From NCBI RefSeq assembly GCF_001625695.1, contig NZ_AUXY01000051.1, positions 108,221 through 172,220 on the forward strand: a DNA stretch of 64,000 nt. The letters run 5' to 3'. The stretch is from Pseudoalteromonas luteoviolacea H33-S. Its GTDB lineage: Bacteria; Pseudomonadota; Gammaproteobacteria; Enterobacterales; Alteromonadaceae. Positions 46,665-55,650 of the stretch are shown here, piece by piece. The translations under genes and the position numbers were made by a program. Position 1 is the first letter of the stretch; every line of letters begins with the position of its first letter. The notes beneath the pieces were generated by a model. That model did no database searches. It worked only from the letters and a program-made list of their open reading frames with translations, and was not told the origin of the DNA.

Positions 46665-47518
46665 TGGCCATGTATACTTGGTGGCTGCTTCTGAGTTTGT
46701 TACTGTCTGCTGGTTGTTTCGCGCAGGATAGTAAGCAACCTAGCCGGATCATCGCATTGGCACCGCATATCGTTGAGAATCTATATGCGATTGGGGCTGG
46801 CGATAAAATTGTAGGTACTGTGGAGTATGCGGATTATCCAGAGGCTGCTAATCGTATCCCTCGAATTGGCGGATACCATGGGATCCAATTAGAGAAAGTA
46901 CTTGCGCTGGCACCTGATCTGGTCATTGTTTGGAAAAATGGTAATAAAGAAGCGGATATCGAAAAGTTAAAGTCATTGGGTATTCCGATTGCATACAGTG
47001 TGTCTAAAGACATACGTCGAGTACCGACAGAGTTAATCAAACTAGGCGAGCTTACCGGGCATAAAGCGCAGGCAGAGCAGCTTGCTAATAAGTTTAATCA
47101 ACGCTATCAGCAAATAATTAAGCAGTTTCAAGGCAAAGCGTCTTTGGATGTATTTTATCAACTTTGGCCTTCTCCACTGATGACGACCAATGGTAAAACT
47201 TGGATACATCAGACGCTCAATATGTGCGGTGTACGCAATGTCTTTGCAGAGGCTGCCACTGAATATCCGCAGATAAGCCTTGAGAATGTGATTGCTAAGC
47301 ATCCTCAAGTGATCATTATTCCAAATGAGAAAGCCGCAAAGCAACCACAGCAAGTACAATGGCAAAAGTGGACAGAGATACCAGCAGTAAAGCATGGGCA
47401 ATATATCGAAGTTGACGCTGACTTATTGCATCGCTTTAGTACGCGTATGCTTGAGGGAGTACAAGATATGTGTGATAAACTCCATGCTTCAAGAAAATAT
47501 TATGGAAAGCGACTATGA
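46664..47518 (+). CDS. btuF: Periplasmic vitamin B12-binding protein BtuF
   Basis: A 284-residue exported binding protein. It has a signal peptide ([14 protein letters not shown]; the Cys leaves a possible lipobox) and the substrate-binding fold with [47 protein letters not shown] and [11 protein letters not shown]. It delivers corrinoid to BtuCD. It overlaps cobO by one base. The partner proteins are encoded at the other end of the operon. Confidence 0.88.
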   Translation: MAMYTWWLLLSLLLSAGCFAQDSKQPSRIIALAPHIVENLYAIGAGDKIVGTVEYADYPEAANRIPRIGGYHGIQLEKVLALAPDLVIVWKNGNKEADIEKLKSLGIPIAYSVSKDIRRVPTELIKLGELTGHKAQAEQLANKFNQRYQQIIKQFQGKASLDVFYQLWPSPLMTTNGKTWIHQTLNMCGVRNVFAEAATEYPQISLENVIAKHPQVIIIPNEKAAKQPQQVQWQKWTEIPAVKHGQYIEVDADLLHRFSTRMLEGVQDMCDKLHASRKYYGKRL

Positions 47519-48174
47519 TATCGTGGCAATCGCTTATTGAAGCGCAAAAGCAACAGCCTTATTTTCAGGAAACTTTGGCACATGTTGCGCAAAGACGTAG
47601 TGAAGGCGTGACCGTGTTTCCGCCGGATGAACAGGTGTTTGCAGCGCTAGATGAAACAGCTCTTGAGGATATAAAGGTCGTGATATTAGGTCAAGATCCG
47701 TATCATGGTCCTGACCAAGCCCATGGTTTATGTTTTTCTGTGTTGCCTGGCGTAAAGGTGCCTCCCTCTTTGGTAAATATGTATAAAGAGCTGGCTAACG
47801 ACATTGAGGGATTTGAAATTCCCGATCATGGTTATTTATTGCTGTGGGCTCAGCAAGGTGTTTTGCTGTTAAATACGGTGTTGACTGTTGAGCAAGGTCA
47901 GGCGCATTCTCACAAACAACTAGGGTGGGAACGTTTCACCGATGTGGTGATAAATACCATAAATGAGCACTGCGAGGGTGTGGTATTTTTACTTTGGGGC
48001 GCACACGCGCAAAAGAAAGGTAAATCAATTGACACATCACGACATCATGTTTTGCATGCGCCACATCCTTCACCGCTGTCTGCGCACAGAGGCTTTTTTG
48101 GCTGTCAACATTTCTCCAAGACCAACGCATTACTACAATCTATGGATAAATCTCCCATCGATTGGCAAATATGA
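47515..48174 (+). CDS. ung: Uracil-DNA glycosylase
   Basis: A 219-residue family-1 UDG with the catalytic [18 protein letters not shown], the LLLNTVLTV strand and [13 protein letters not shown]. It removes uracil from DNA to start base excision repair. The ATG overlaps the btuF stop codon by 4 bases, so it appears co-translated with the B12 operon, which is unexpected for a repair gene. Confidence 0.95.
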   Translation: MISWQSLIEAQKQQPYFQETLAHVAQRRSEGVTVFPPDEQVFAALDETALEDIKVVILGQDPYHGPDQAHGLCFSVLPGVKVPPSLVNMYKELANDIEGFEIPDHGYLLLWAQQGVLLLNTVLTVEQGQAHSHKQLGWERFTDVVINTINEHCEGVVFLLWGAHAQKKGKSIDTSRHHVLHAPHPSPLSAHRGFFGCQHFSKTNALLQSMDKSPIDWQI

Positions 48175-48224
48175 TACCTGATAACTGACATGCCAAGCAT
48201 GTCAGTGGGTATGTACAGACAAAC

Positions 48225-48251
48225 AAAAAGGCTCTGTAAAAGAGCCTTTTT
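48225..48251. terminator. Bidirectional terminator after ung
   Basis: AAAAAGGCTCT / AGAGCCTTTTT with a 5-base loop, between ung and the convergent small gene. A second inverted repeat TGACATG / CATGTCA (48186-48204) lies closer to ung but lacks a T run. Confidence 0.88.
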
Positions 48252-48252
48252 G

Positions 48253-48444
48253 CTATATAAAATCGAGTTCGTCTAAGTCGACACTGTCTGCGAATATGTC
48301 TAGTTCTTCCAATTCCTTACGAAGGCGCTGTCTGTCTTTTAGCGCTTCAATTTCACGCCATTTTCTTTTTTTCCCCTTCGAAGAGGCTCTTTTTTTCGGT
48401 TCTGGACTTTCTACAACTTCAATCATATCGTCTAGGCTATCCAT
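48253..48444 (-). CDS. Small basic/acidic protein, DUF3545-like
   Basis: A 63-residue protein with a central KGKKRKWREIEALKDRQRL block and an acidic C terminus (LDIFADSVDLDELDF). This pattern fits the DUF3545 family of short gammaproteobacterial proteins of unknown function. A strong AGGAG lies before the start. Confidence 0.75.
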   Translation of the reverse strand: MDSLDDMIEVVESPEPKKRASSKGKKRKWREIEALKDRQRLRKELEELDIFADSVDLDELDFI

Positions 48445-48734
48445 GAATATCTCCTATTGATGTACTAACCTCAAAACATGTGCTTAAGCATTACCCCATT
48501 TGCATGAAAAACACACTTGAGTAATGCTGGTATACCACAGACAGTAGAAAAATAAAACACAAATATGTCTTTAAAGTGAAAACAAAGTGACACTTTGATG
48601 ACAAACAAAGAATCCGTATGTTTGAGAAAAAACATGTCTCTCTTGATAGAGGTTGTACATCGAGTAGCTAAATGAGTTGGATTTTTGAACTATATTATCT
48701 TGAAATACAATAGTTTCTATTCAGGGGAATCACA
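48445..48734. other. Intergenic region with no clear gene
   Basis: AT-rich stretch. TACAAT at 48706-48711 could be a -10 with TTGAAC (48685-48690), but the spacer is only 15 bases. Otherwise I see nothing certain. Confidence 0.35.
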
Positions 48735-48866
48735 GTGTTTAGGTATGTTAGCTGTTGGCGAAGGTTATCTAGTTTGGGTGGGGACGCGTTGTTTAAATCG
48801 TCGCTTAAAATAAATGTAAAGAAATTTAAACCGAGCGGGGATTTTGGTGTGGATATGAAAAGCTGA
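48735..48866 (+). CDS. Candidate 43-residue basic peptide
   Basis: The frame starts at GTG with AGGGGAAT 4 bases upstream and ends at TGA inside the talB terminator stem. The product would be basic (WRRLSSLGG, LKINVKKFKPSGDF). It has no recognised relatives. It may be a real short gene, or the region may simply be a small RNA or non-coding DNA. Confidence 0.3.
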   Translation: MFRYVSCWRRLSSLGGDALFKSSLKINVKKFKPSGDFGVDMKS

Positions 48867-48886
48867 GTGAACTGTACTCAGCTTTT
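48858..48886. terminator. Terminator of talB, usable from both sides
   Basis: AAAAGCTGAGT / ACTCAGCTTTT with a 7-base loop, 14 bases beyond the talB stop codon. Confidence 0.8.
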
Positions 48887-48899
48887 CTATCAATTAACC

Positions 48900-49850
48900 T
48901 TAAAGTGATTTAACTTCAGACTCTAAGATTTCTTGTGCGTGAGCGAATGCTCTGATGCCCTCAGCAAGTTTTTCTGTTGCCATTGCATCTTGGTTATGTA
49001 ACCAGCGGAATTCGCTCTCTGTAAGCGGTGCAGGCTTGTCTTCAGACGCTTGTGCGTTTTCTAGCAAGTAATCTTCAGTTGCTGGTAACTCGCCTAGCTC
49101 TTCTAGTAGCGCAGGGCTAATAGTCAGCTTATCACAACCTGTTAGTGCAACGATTTCACCTGTGTTACGGAAACTTGCGCCCATAACCACTGTTTTGTAG
49201 CCATGGCGCTTGTAAAAATCATAAATAGTGCGAACAGACTGAACACCTGGATCGTCTAGCGGATCAGTTGGCTTATCAACACCGTTTGCTACATGCCAGT
49301 CAAGGATACGACCAACAAAAGGTGAAATTAAAAATACGTTTGCATCTGCACATGCGCGTGCTTGCGCTTGGCTGAATAGCAGTGTTAGGTTACATTTTAC
49401 GCCTTGCTTTTCAAGTGCTTCAGCTGCTTTGATACCTTCCCAAGTCGATGCGATTTTGATTAAGATCTTATCTTTGCTTACACCTTGCTCAGCATAAAGC
49501 GCAAGTAGCTGCTCTGCTTTTGCAATCGTTGCCTGAGTATCAAATGATAAACGTGCATCTACCTCTGTTGAGATATAACCCGGTACGATGTTAGCAATTT
49601 CTTTACCGATTAAAACCGCGAAATAATCACAAGCGAGTTCGATTTGCTTTTGCTCATCTTGCTCTTGCGATTTTGCGTAATCTAAAGCTTGTTTTAGAAA
49701 CGGCTGATAGGCAGGCGTCTGCGCCGCTTTTAATAAAAGAGAAGGGTTTGTTGTTGCGTCTTCCGGTTGATGTTTACGGATCGCTTCGATGTCACCTGTA
49801 TCGGCCACGATCGATGAATGCTGTTTTAGCCTATCTAATGCTGAAGTCAT
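48900..49850 (-). CDS. talB: Transaldolase B
   Basis: A 316-residue class I transaldolase: [14 protein letters not shown] at the N terminus, the Schiff-base lysine in [16 protein letters not shown], and [17 protein letters not shown]. It moves a dihydroxyacetone unit between sugar phosphates in the pentose phosphate pathway. AGGACAGC lies before the ATG. It stands as a single gene. Confidence 0.97.
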   Translation of the reverse strand: MTSALDRLKQHSSIVADTGDIEAIRKHQPEDATTNPSLLLKAAQTPAYQPFLKQALDYAKSQEQDEQKQIELACDYFAVLIGKEIANIVPGYISTEVDARLSFDTQATIAKAEQLLALYAEQGVSKDKILIKIASTWEGIKAAEALEKQGVKCNLTLLFSQAQARACADANVFLISPFVGRILDWHVANGVDKPTDPLDDPGVQSVRTIYDFYKRHGYKTVVMGASFRNTGEIVALTGCDKLTISPALLEELGELPATEDYLLENAQASEDKPAPLTESEFRWLHNQDAMATEKLAEGIRAFAHAQEILESEVKSL

Positions 49851-50141
49851 GCTGTCCTCATTCCTAATTTTTGCAGCTTAAATAAATTACACACCTTATG
49901 TTGCAATACCGTGATCAGCTTTTATAGGTCAAATGTCCTCATGATAGATTATCATATGGCTTGCCTTAGCCTGTTTGGTTATTGTTATGATTAGGTGAGT
50001 GATGTATACCCACAGTAAAGGTGCGGTCTTACCTTGCGGTTATTTGTTTGAACAACTAAGAGCGAAAGATTTTACGCTTGCGATCAACTGTGGATAGTGT
50101 TGAAATTGACATTAATCAATATTTAAGTCAATAGGCTATCA

Positions 50142-50921
50142 ATGATCACGGTTATTTCACCCGCAAAAAATCTCGATTACGACTCTAGTGCGCCAACAAT
50201 GCGCCACACCTTACCTGAGTTATTGACGCATTCTGAAGCATTAATTTCAGTCTGTCGTGACTTAAGTCCTCAAGAAATCGGTAGTTTGATGAAAATCAGC
50301 GATAAGCTGGCTGGTTTAAATGCGGCGAGATTTGCCGATTGGTCGCAGCCGTTCACTTTGGAGAATGCAAAACAGGCGATTTTTGCTTTTAACGGTGATG
50401 TGTATACAGGTCTTGATGCGACCACATTATCAGAAGAAGTTATTGATTATACACAGCAGCATTTACGGATCTTGTCTGGCCTTTATGGTGTATTAAAACC
50501 ACTTGATTTGATGCAAGCTTATCGTCTAGAAATGGGCACAAAATTGGCGAACACACGTGGTAAAAACTTATATGAGTTTTGGGGTACGGTGATTGCTGAA
50601 AAGCTTAACGAAGCGTTATCAGAGTCTGGCTCTGCCAAGCTCATTAACCTGGCATCAAATGAATACTTTAAGGCGGTAAATAAAAAAGCGCTTAATGGTG
50701 AAATTATAACGCCAGTTTTTAAAGACTGTAAAAACGGCCAATATAAAGTGATCAGCTTCTATGCGAAAAAAGCCCGTGGCATGATGGCCAGATATATTAT
50801 GGAGAATAATGTCGATAATATCGAAGCACTTAAGGCTTTCGATGTTGCGGGTTATTACTTTAGCGAAGAGGCAACTGTAAAAGCCAATGAACCGGTATTC
50901 TTGAGAGAAGAACAGTCATGA
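50142..50921 (+). CDS. yaaA: Peroxide stress protein YaaA
   Basis: A 259-residue UPF0246 protein starting [15 protein letters not shown], with [39 protein letters not shown] and [13 protein letters not shown]. In E. coli, YaaA lowers free iron during H2O2 stress. The end overlaps a small lipoprotein gene by 4 bases, implying an operon. A stretch of about 290 bases before it holds no feature I can support. Confidence 0.95.
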   Translation: MITVISPAKNLDYDSSAPTMRHTLPELLTHSEALISVCRDLSPQEIGSLMKISDKLAGLNAARFADWSQPFTLENAKQAIFAFNGDVYTGLDATTLSEEVIDYTQQHLRILSGLYGVLKPLDLMQAYRLEMGTKLANTRGKNLYEFWGTVIAEKLNEALSESGSAKLINLASNEYFKAVNKKALNGEIITPVFKDCKNGQYKVISFYAKKARGMMARYIMENNVDNIEALKAFDVAGYYFSEEATVKANEPVFLREEQS

Positions 50922-51130
50922 AAACAACAATAATAATCGCACTTTTTATTTTATTACAAGGATGTAGCACTCGAGTCTCATTGACAAGTTCCAATGGTGA
51001 AATCTCATGTCAGCATAAGCAACAAGAGTGTCTTAGTATCTGTAAAGAAGATGGACTAACACAGTCATGTGCACAGCAATGCCAAGTTGAATCAATATGT
51101 GAAATGACACCAAACCCAGAAGTGTATTGA
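50918..51130 (+). CDS. Small Cys-rich lipoprotein, yaaA-linked
   Basis: A 70-residue protein with lipobox LQGC (Cys16). The mature part has six further cysteines (for example [16 protein letters not shown]), enough for three disulfides, and ends polar. The ATGA overlap with yaaA shows translational coupling. No domain is recognised. Confidence 0.75.
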   Translation: MKTTIIIALFILLQGCSTRVSLTSSNGEISCQHKQQECLSICKEDGLTQSCAQQCQVESICEMTPNPEVY

Positions 51131-51162
51131 TTATTATTGCCCTTCAATAAAGGCTAGAGAAT

Positions 51163-52338
51163 TTGAATAAAAATGTCTTTTTATTGGCATGCTGCCAAGG
51201 ATTGATGACCACGGGCAATATTTTATTGGTCACCATTAGCGCTTTGGTTGGCCAAAAGTTAAGTGCTTCTGATACCTTGATCACTTTGCCAATCGCGACC
51301 CAAATGCTTGGGTTATTGCTTGCAACTGTACCTGCATCATTGGTGATGGCGAAAACAGGCCGAAAGTTAGGCTTTAGCATAGGCAATATTATTGGTACAT
51401 CAGGTGCGATATTGGGCTATTTGGCACTGATAAATAGTCAGTTTTATTTGTTTTGTTTAGCCACATTTTTAATTGGCATAGGAATTGGTTTCGCAACTTT
51501 GTATCGTTTTGCGGCCATAGAAGTCAGTGACAAACCCGCGCGTGCGATTTCGATGATCATGGCCAGTGGCGTTATCGCTGCAGTGCTTGGGCCGAATTTG
51601 GCGGTATGGGTGAATCACTACTTGCCTGAAATTAATTTTGCAAATTCATTTTTGGCATTGACCTGTGTGTATTTGCTCGCTCTGACTTTATTACAGCTGG
51701 TCACGTTCAATGAAGTCTCAGGCCAACAAAGCCAGCTTCAACAAAGACCCATTAAAAGTATAATTACTCAGCCGCAATTTATGATTGCCGCATTTATTGG
51801 CATGATCAGTTATTCAGTGATGAACTTATTGATGACGGCGACTCCACTGGCAATGCATCGCCACGGTTTTGATCTGGCACAGTCGGCTTTAGTGATTGAA
51901 TGGCATGTGCTTGGCATGTTTTTACCTTCTTTTTTTACCGGCAAGTTGATAGAGAAATCTAGCCCTGTGGTGGTGATCATTGTCGGCTGTATTTTGATGT
52001 TGACTTGTTCAGTCATCAACTTGCTGGGGGTGAGCCATTGGCATTTCTTAATTGCACTGTTTGCGCTGGGCGTAGGTTGGAACTTTATGTTTATCAGTGC
52101 GACTTCATTAGTCAGCGAGACATATCAGCCTCATGAGCGCGCAAAATCACAAGCGGCAAATGAATTTGTTGTATTTAGTATGGTGGTGCTTTCATCTCTT
52201 TTTGCTGGCTGGCTTGAAAGTGAAATTGGCTGGCAAGCACTGAACATAGGGTCAATTCCAATCGTCGTGCTGGCGTTGCTGGCCTCTGCTTGGTTTAAGC
52301 AATATTCACCCCCTTCGCCAGTTGTAAGTAAGCTTTAA
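51163..52338 (+). CDS. Major facilitator superfamily transporter (TTG start)
   Basis: A 391-residue protein with about 12 helices in the MFS pattern (GLLLATVPASLVMAKTGRKLGFSIG has the loop-2 motif). The substrate is unknown. No ATG near the first helix fits; a TTG at 51163 keeps the helix 1 sequence VFLLACCQGLMTTGNILLV complete. It lies 32 bases after the lipoprotein gene. The 3' end overlaps the convergent orphan gene by 44 bases. Confidence 0.8.
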   Translation: MNKNVFLLACCQGLMTTGNILLVTISALVGQKLSASDTLITLPIATQMLGLLLATVPASLVMAKTGRKLGFSIGNIIGTSGAILGYLALINSQFYLFCLATFLIGIGIGFATLYRFAAIEVSDKPARAISMIMASGVIAAVLGPNLAVWVNHYLPEINFANSFLALTCVYLLALTLLQLVTFNEVSGQQSQLQQRPIKSIITQPQFMIAAFIGMISYSVMNLLMTATPLAMHRHGFDLAQSALVIEWHVLGMFLPSFFTGKLIEKSSPVVVIIVGCILMLTCSVINLLGVSHWHFLIALFALGVGWNFMFISATSLVSETYQPHERAKSQAANEFVVFSMVVLSSLFAGWLESEIGWQALNIGSIPIVVLALLASAWFKQYSPPSPVVSKL

Positions 52339-53089
52339 CGACCGCATCACGGAATAATAAATCTGAGTCTTTATGTTGCGTTCGGTATGACTGGCAAAAT
52401 GTTTTGGGTTCTACTTCAGTACGCTGTAATAAATGGTCTGTGAGATGGCCATATTGAGTGTACCAAGCGGTTTTAATGTGCTGTGGGGTATTTGGCAGCG
52501 TAGAGAGAATACGCTCGCTCAATCTGAATTCTGATTCTCTGGCCAATGAGATCATGTCATCATTGGCTGCACCTAGCCAACAAGCGCCTTGTTGATTGAC
52601 GCATACGAGCGGTAAAAACGGCGCAAGTGCCGGAAAGAGATCGTTTTGATACAGGGTGACCTGCCAGTATTTTTGTGCAATGGTACAAAACTGCTCAAAG
52701 CTTGAGATGGCGCTAAAGCCACTTTCGGCGAGTTTTACAATTTCAACGCGAGGTTTATTGGGGTTCACGGTATCGTTTGCAGCATCAATATACCAATCGT
52801 CAATTAAAATCGCATTTTGGAAATATTCATCTCTTAAAGAGCCCCAAACAGGTTTTAATGTATACCCTAAGCTTATTTTTCTTTCTAGTAGTTGCAACGG
52901 TTTAGGTATTATGGGCATAGCGAGACGTTCTAGAAGTAACTCCAGTATTGCATTGCGGATTTCTTTACAGCGACCTAGTGGGTAGGGCTTGTCTGCAAAG
53001 TAGGGGTACTTTGCTATGAGTTGAGGATCTACAAGCAGGCGTAGCTCCGCTAAATATTTTTCCAAAATTACTTTTTGATATTTTTCCAT
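52295..53089 (-). CDS. Conserved-looking soluble protein of unknown function
   Basis: A 264-residue protein without signal peptide or membrane helix. I recognise no domain. A charged, helical first 70 residues (EKYLAELRLLVDPQLIAKYPYF) leads into a middle part rich in aromatic residues. GGGGAAAG lies before the ATG. The tail overlaps the end of the MFS gene by 44 bases on the opposite strand. Confidence 0.7.
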   Translation of the reverse strand: MEKYQKVILEKYLAELRLLVDPQLIAKYPYFADKPYPLGRCKEIRNAILELLLERLAMPIIPKPLQLLERKISLGYTLKPVWGSLRDEYFQNAILIDDWYIDAANDTVNPNKPRVEIVKLAESGFSAISSFEQFCTIAQKYWQVTLYQNDLFPALAPFLPLVCVNQQGACWLGAANDDMISLARESEFRLSERILSTLPNTPQHIKTAWYTQYGHLTDHLLQRTEVEPKTFCQSYRTQHKDSDLLFRDAVVKAYLQLAKGVNIA

Positions 53090-53203
53090 ATGCTTTCCCC
53101 ATTAATATACTTTACGAATTTAACTGTATAGTTTTGCAATTTTTTTGATTTATATTTGCTTTTCCTGATATGTTTAAAGTTAAAAAATAAGTATATAAGT
53201 AAA

Positions 53204-53545
53204 TTGTTTAAAAGAATTATTTTTTCACTAACTATATTAGCCTCCAGTGTTACATACGCAAAACAAATTGATACTTTAATTACCAGTGTTGGGTGTAATG
53301 TAAACAATAGTGTTTGCTATATCTATATTCCCAAGGGAGATATTCCCAGTTCAAATAGTTGCCCAAATAAGGGGCAGAACTCAATACGTTGGGACTCAAC
53401 AAAGATTAAGAATGCGGAAGCTATTCTTTCTATATTTTTAGCAGCTCAGGCTATGCAAAAAAAAGTATCAATTTGGGTCCCTGATGACAGCTCAACGTGT
53501 CGTTCTGGCTTTCCAACTTTAGCCTTTGCTCATGTCCGGAACTAA
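53204..53545 (+). CDS. Small secreted protein, possibly AB5-toxin B-subunit-like
   Basis: A frame of 113 residues from a TTG at 53204. The N terminus (LFKRIIFSLTILASSVTYA) is a signal peptide. The mature part of about 94 residues has four cysteines (31, 38, 53, 99), NSVCYIYIP, a central helix with NSIRWD, and KKVSIWVPDDSSTC. This order of strands, helix and cysteines resembles pertussis/subtilase-type B subunits, but the similarity is by eye only. The start is weak: no good ribosome binding site is seen. The region is markedly AT-rich. Confidence 0.55.
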   Translation: MFKRIIFSLTILASSVTYAKQIDTLITSVGCNVNNSVCYIYIPKGDIPSSNSCPNKGQNSIRWDSTKIKNAEAILSIFLAAQAMQKKVSIWVPDDSSTCRSGFPTLAFAHVRN

Positions 53546-53584
53546 TTTATATATTGTATTGACTAGATAATAGTTGTTACATAC

Positions 53585-53610
53585 AAAAAAGCCCCTACCG
53601 GGGCTTTTTT
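53585..53610. terminator. Bidirectional terminator before srmB
   Basis: AAAAAAGCCCC-tacc-GGGGCTTTTTT, between the secreted-protein gene and the end of srmB. Confidence 0.9.
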
Positions 53611-53611
53611 A

Positions 53612-54844
53612 TTATTTTTTCTTTTTACTTTTACTTTTAGCTGCTTTTTTCTTGGCTTTAATTTTTGCTGCGTCTTTTTTCTTTTTCGGTGCCTTAGCTT
53701 CTTTGTGCTTCGGCTCTAGTCCTTCAATGGCACGGCGTTTCAATTTTTGATCTGTATAACGCTCGACCTTACCTAAAATTTCAGCATCATGTGCTTCAAC
53801 CAGTGAGATAGCGGTGCCTTTTTTGCCTGCACGACCTGTACGGCCAATACGGTGAACATAAATATCTGCAGTGCGTGGCATATCAAAGTTGATTACGTGC
53901 GTTATGTCGGGAACATCGATGCCTCGTGCAGCAACGTCTGTTGCAACTAGGATGTTGGTTCTACCACTGTGGAAGCTCGCCATGGCTGACATGCGCTTAT
54001 CTTGCGGCATCTCACCTCGTAGCCAAGTCGTCTTGATTTCATTAGCATATAGCTCACCAATTAACTGCTCTAGACGCTCTCGAGTTTTAACAAAAACAAT
54101 GGCTTTTTCGACTTCTTCGCTTTTTAGTAAGTGCGTTAGTAGCGCTAATTTATGGGTGTAGTCGTCGGCAAGATGAGCCCACTGGTGGATTTTGCCTTTT
54201 TCTTTTCTCGATGACTCTGCTTCTAGTAATGCAGGGTCATTGAGCATGCGTTCAGCGAATAACTCAACGCTATCACCTTCAAGTGTTGCGGAGAATAAGA
54301 AGCCCTGACGGCGGTTTTTAGCCTCTTCACAGATACGTAGCATCTCTTTTTTAAAGCCCATATCTAGCATGCGGTCGGCCTCATCGAGAACCAGTAGCTC
54401 GACGTTGTCAGCGTGGAAGTTTTCGGTTTCCAAGTATTCCATTAAGCGACCCGGGGTTGCTATCAGAATATCATTGTTTTTTTCGAAGATTTCCTTGTGA
54501 CTGCCATAGTTGATACCACCTGTGACAACACCAATACGCAAATGGGTGTTTTCTGCAAGTGCCTGACACTGTTCGTGTACTTGATAGGCAAGCTCTCTGG
54601 TGGGTGTCATAATTAAGACACGTGCAAACCCTGGATCTTTTCTTGGAAAATCTAGCAAGTATTGAATCGCAGGAATAAGAAAAGCGGCTGTTTTTCCTGT
54701 GCCAGTGGGCGCTGATGCAAGAATGTCACGCCCAAGTAGCGCTTCAGGAATAGCCAGCTGTTGAATGCTGGTGGCGGTTGTATAACCAATTTTTTTTATG
54801 GCAGAGAGTACCTTGCCATCAAGGTCAAATTCAGAAAATTGCAT
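53612..54844 (-). CDS. srmB: DEAD-box RNA helicase SrmB
   Basis: A 410-residue helicase: Walker A ASAPTGTGKTA, PTRELAYQVHEQ, the box LVLDEADRML, SAT, and HRIGRTGR. A Lys-rich tail (KAPKKKKDAAKIK) follows. SrmB helps early 50S assembly. It is divergent from trmN6, as in E. coli (srmB/yfiC), which supports SrmB over other DEAD-box types. Confidence 0.92.
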   Translation of the reverse strand: MQFSEFDLDGKVLSAIKKIGYTTATSIQQLAIPEALLGRDILASAPTGTGKTAAFLIPAIQYLLDFPRKDPGFARVLIMTPTRELAYQVHEQCQALAENTHLRIGVVTGGINYGSHKEIFEKNNDILIATPGRLMEYLETENFHADNVELLVLDEADRMLDMGFKKEMLRICEEAKNRRQGFLFSATLEGDSVELFAERMLNDPALLEAESSRKEKGKIHQWAHLADDYTHKLALLTHLLKSEEVEKAIVFVKTRERLEQLIGELYANEIKTTWLRGEMPQDKRMSAMASFHSGRTNILVATDVAARGIDVPDITHVINFDMPRTADIYVHRIGRTGRAGKKGTAISLVEAHDAEILGKVERYTDQKLKRRAIEGLEPKHKEAKAPKKKKDAAKIKAKKKAAKSKSKKKK

Positions 54845-54911
54845 AATGCATCACAAATAAAGGACAATAGCGGAATTATACTTGTGCTTGGCGTTTTCTA
54901 AAAGGTGCAAT

Positions 54912-55610
54912 ATGGCAAGCTTTGCATTTAAACAATTTAAAATTGACCAAAACCATGCCGCAATGAAGGTTTCAACGGATGGGATCATGTTTGGAGCGTG
55001 GTTATCGCTCGATAACGCGAAAAATGTACTTGATGTGGGTACGGGTACCGGGTTGTTGAGTTTAATGGTAAAACAGCGGTTACCTGACTTAACATTATCT
55101 GCGATTGAAATAGATGAGCTGGCAAGTAAAGATGCAAGCCAGAATATTGCGTGCTCGCCGTGGCCAGATATTCGATTACATCGTATAGCCGTGCAAGAAT
55201 TTGAGTCGCCGGACAAGTTTGATTTGATATTCAGCAACCCACCTTATTTTCAAGCAAGCTTGAAAGGAGAGAATGTGCAAAGGAATTTAGCAAGGCATAC
55301 AGATAGTCTGAGCTTTGCAGATTTAATTTCATCGTTTTTGCGTCTGTCCACTGATTGTGGCAGGCTGGCTATTATATTACCTGCAGATGGTGCACATGGG
55401 TTTATTGAGCAAGCACAATCACAAGGGTTGTTTTTGACTCGTCAATGTGACGTGAAAACGACGCCCTCTAAACCTGTGTCACGGATCATGTTTGAAATAT
55501 CCAAAGTAGAGCAGGCATTGGTGACAGAGTCTTTGTGTATTTATGATGGCAATAATCAATACAGTGCAGAATATACGCATTTGTGTCGTGCTTTTTATCT
55601 AAAAATGTAA
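54912..55610 (+). CDS. trmN6: tRNA1(Val) (adenine37-N6)-methyltransferase
   Basis: A 232-residue methyltransferase with the SAM motif LDVGTGTGLLSL and the SNPPYF motif typical of adenine N6 enzymes. MKVSTDGIMFGAWL at the start fits TrmN6 (YfiC). The ATG at 54912 has AAAGGTG upstream; a longer frame from 54882 is rejected. Confidence 0.92.
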   Translation: MASFAFKQFKIDQNHAAMKVSTDGIMFGAWLSLDNAKNVLDVGTGTGLLSLMVKQRLPDLTLSAIEIDELASKDASQNIACSPWPDIRLHRIAVQEFESPDKFDLIFSNPPYFQASLKGENVQRNLARHTDSLSFADLISSFLRLSTDCGRLAIILPADGAHGFIEQAQSQGLFLTRQCDVKTTPSKPVSRIMFEISKVEQALVTESLCIYDGNNQYSAEYTHLCRAFYLKM

Positions 55611-55650
55611 AAGCTGTGCACGAGCGTATGCAAAATTAATGGAGAGTGTG

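Noticed and set aside
48186..48204. TGACATG / CATGTCA repeat after ung
   Set aside because: A hairpin without a T run; the stronger terminator at 48225-48251 lies just beyond.
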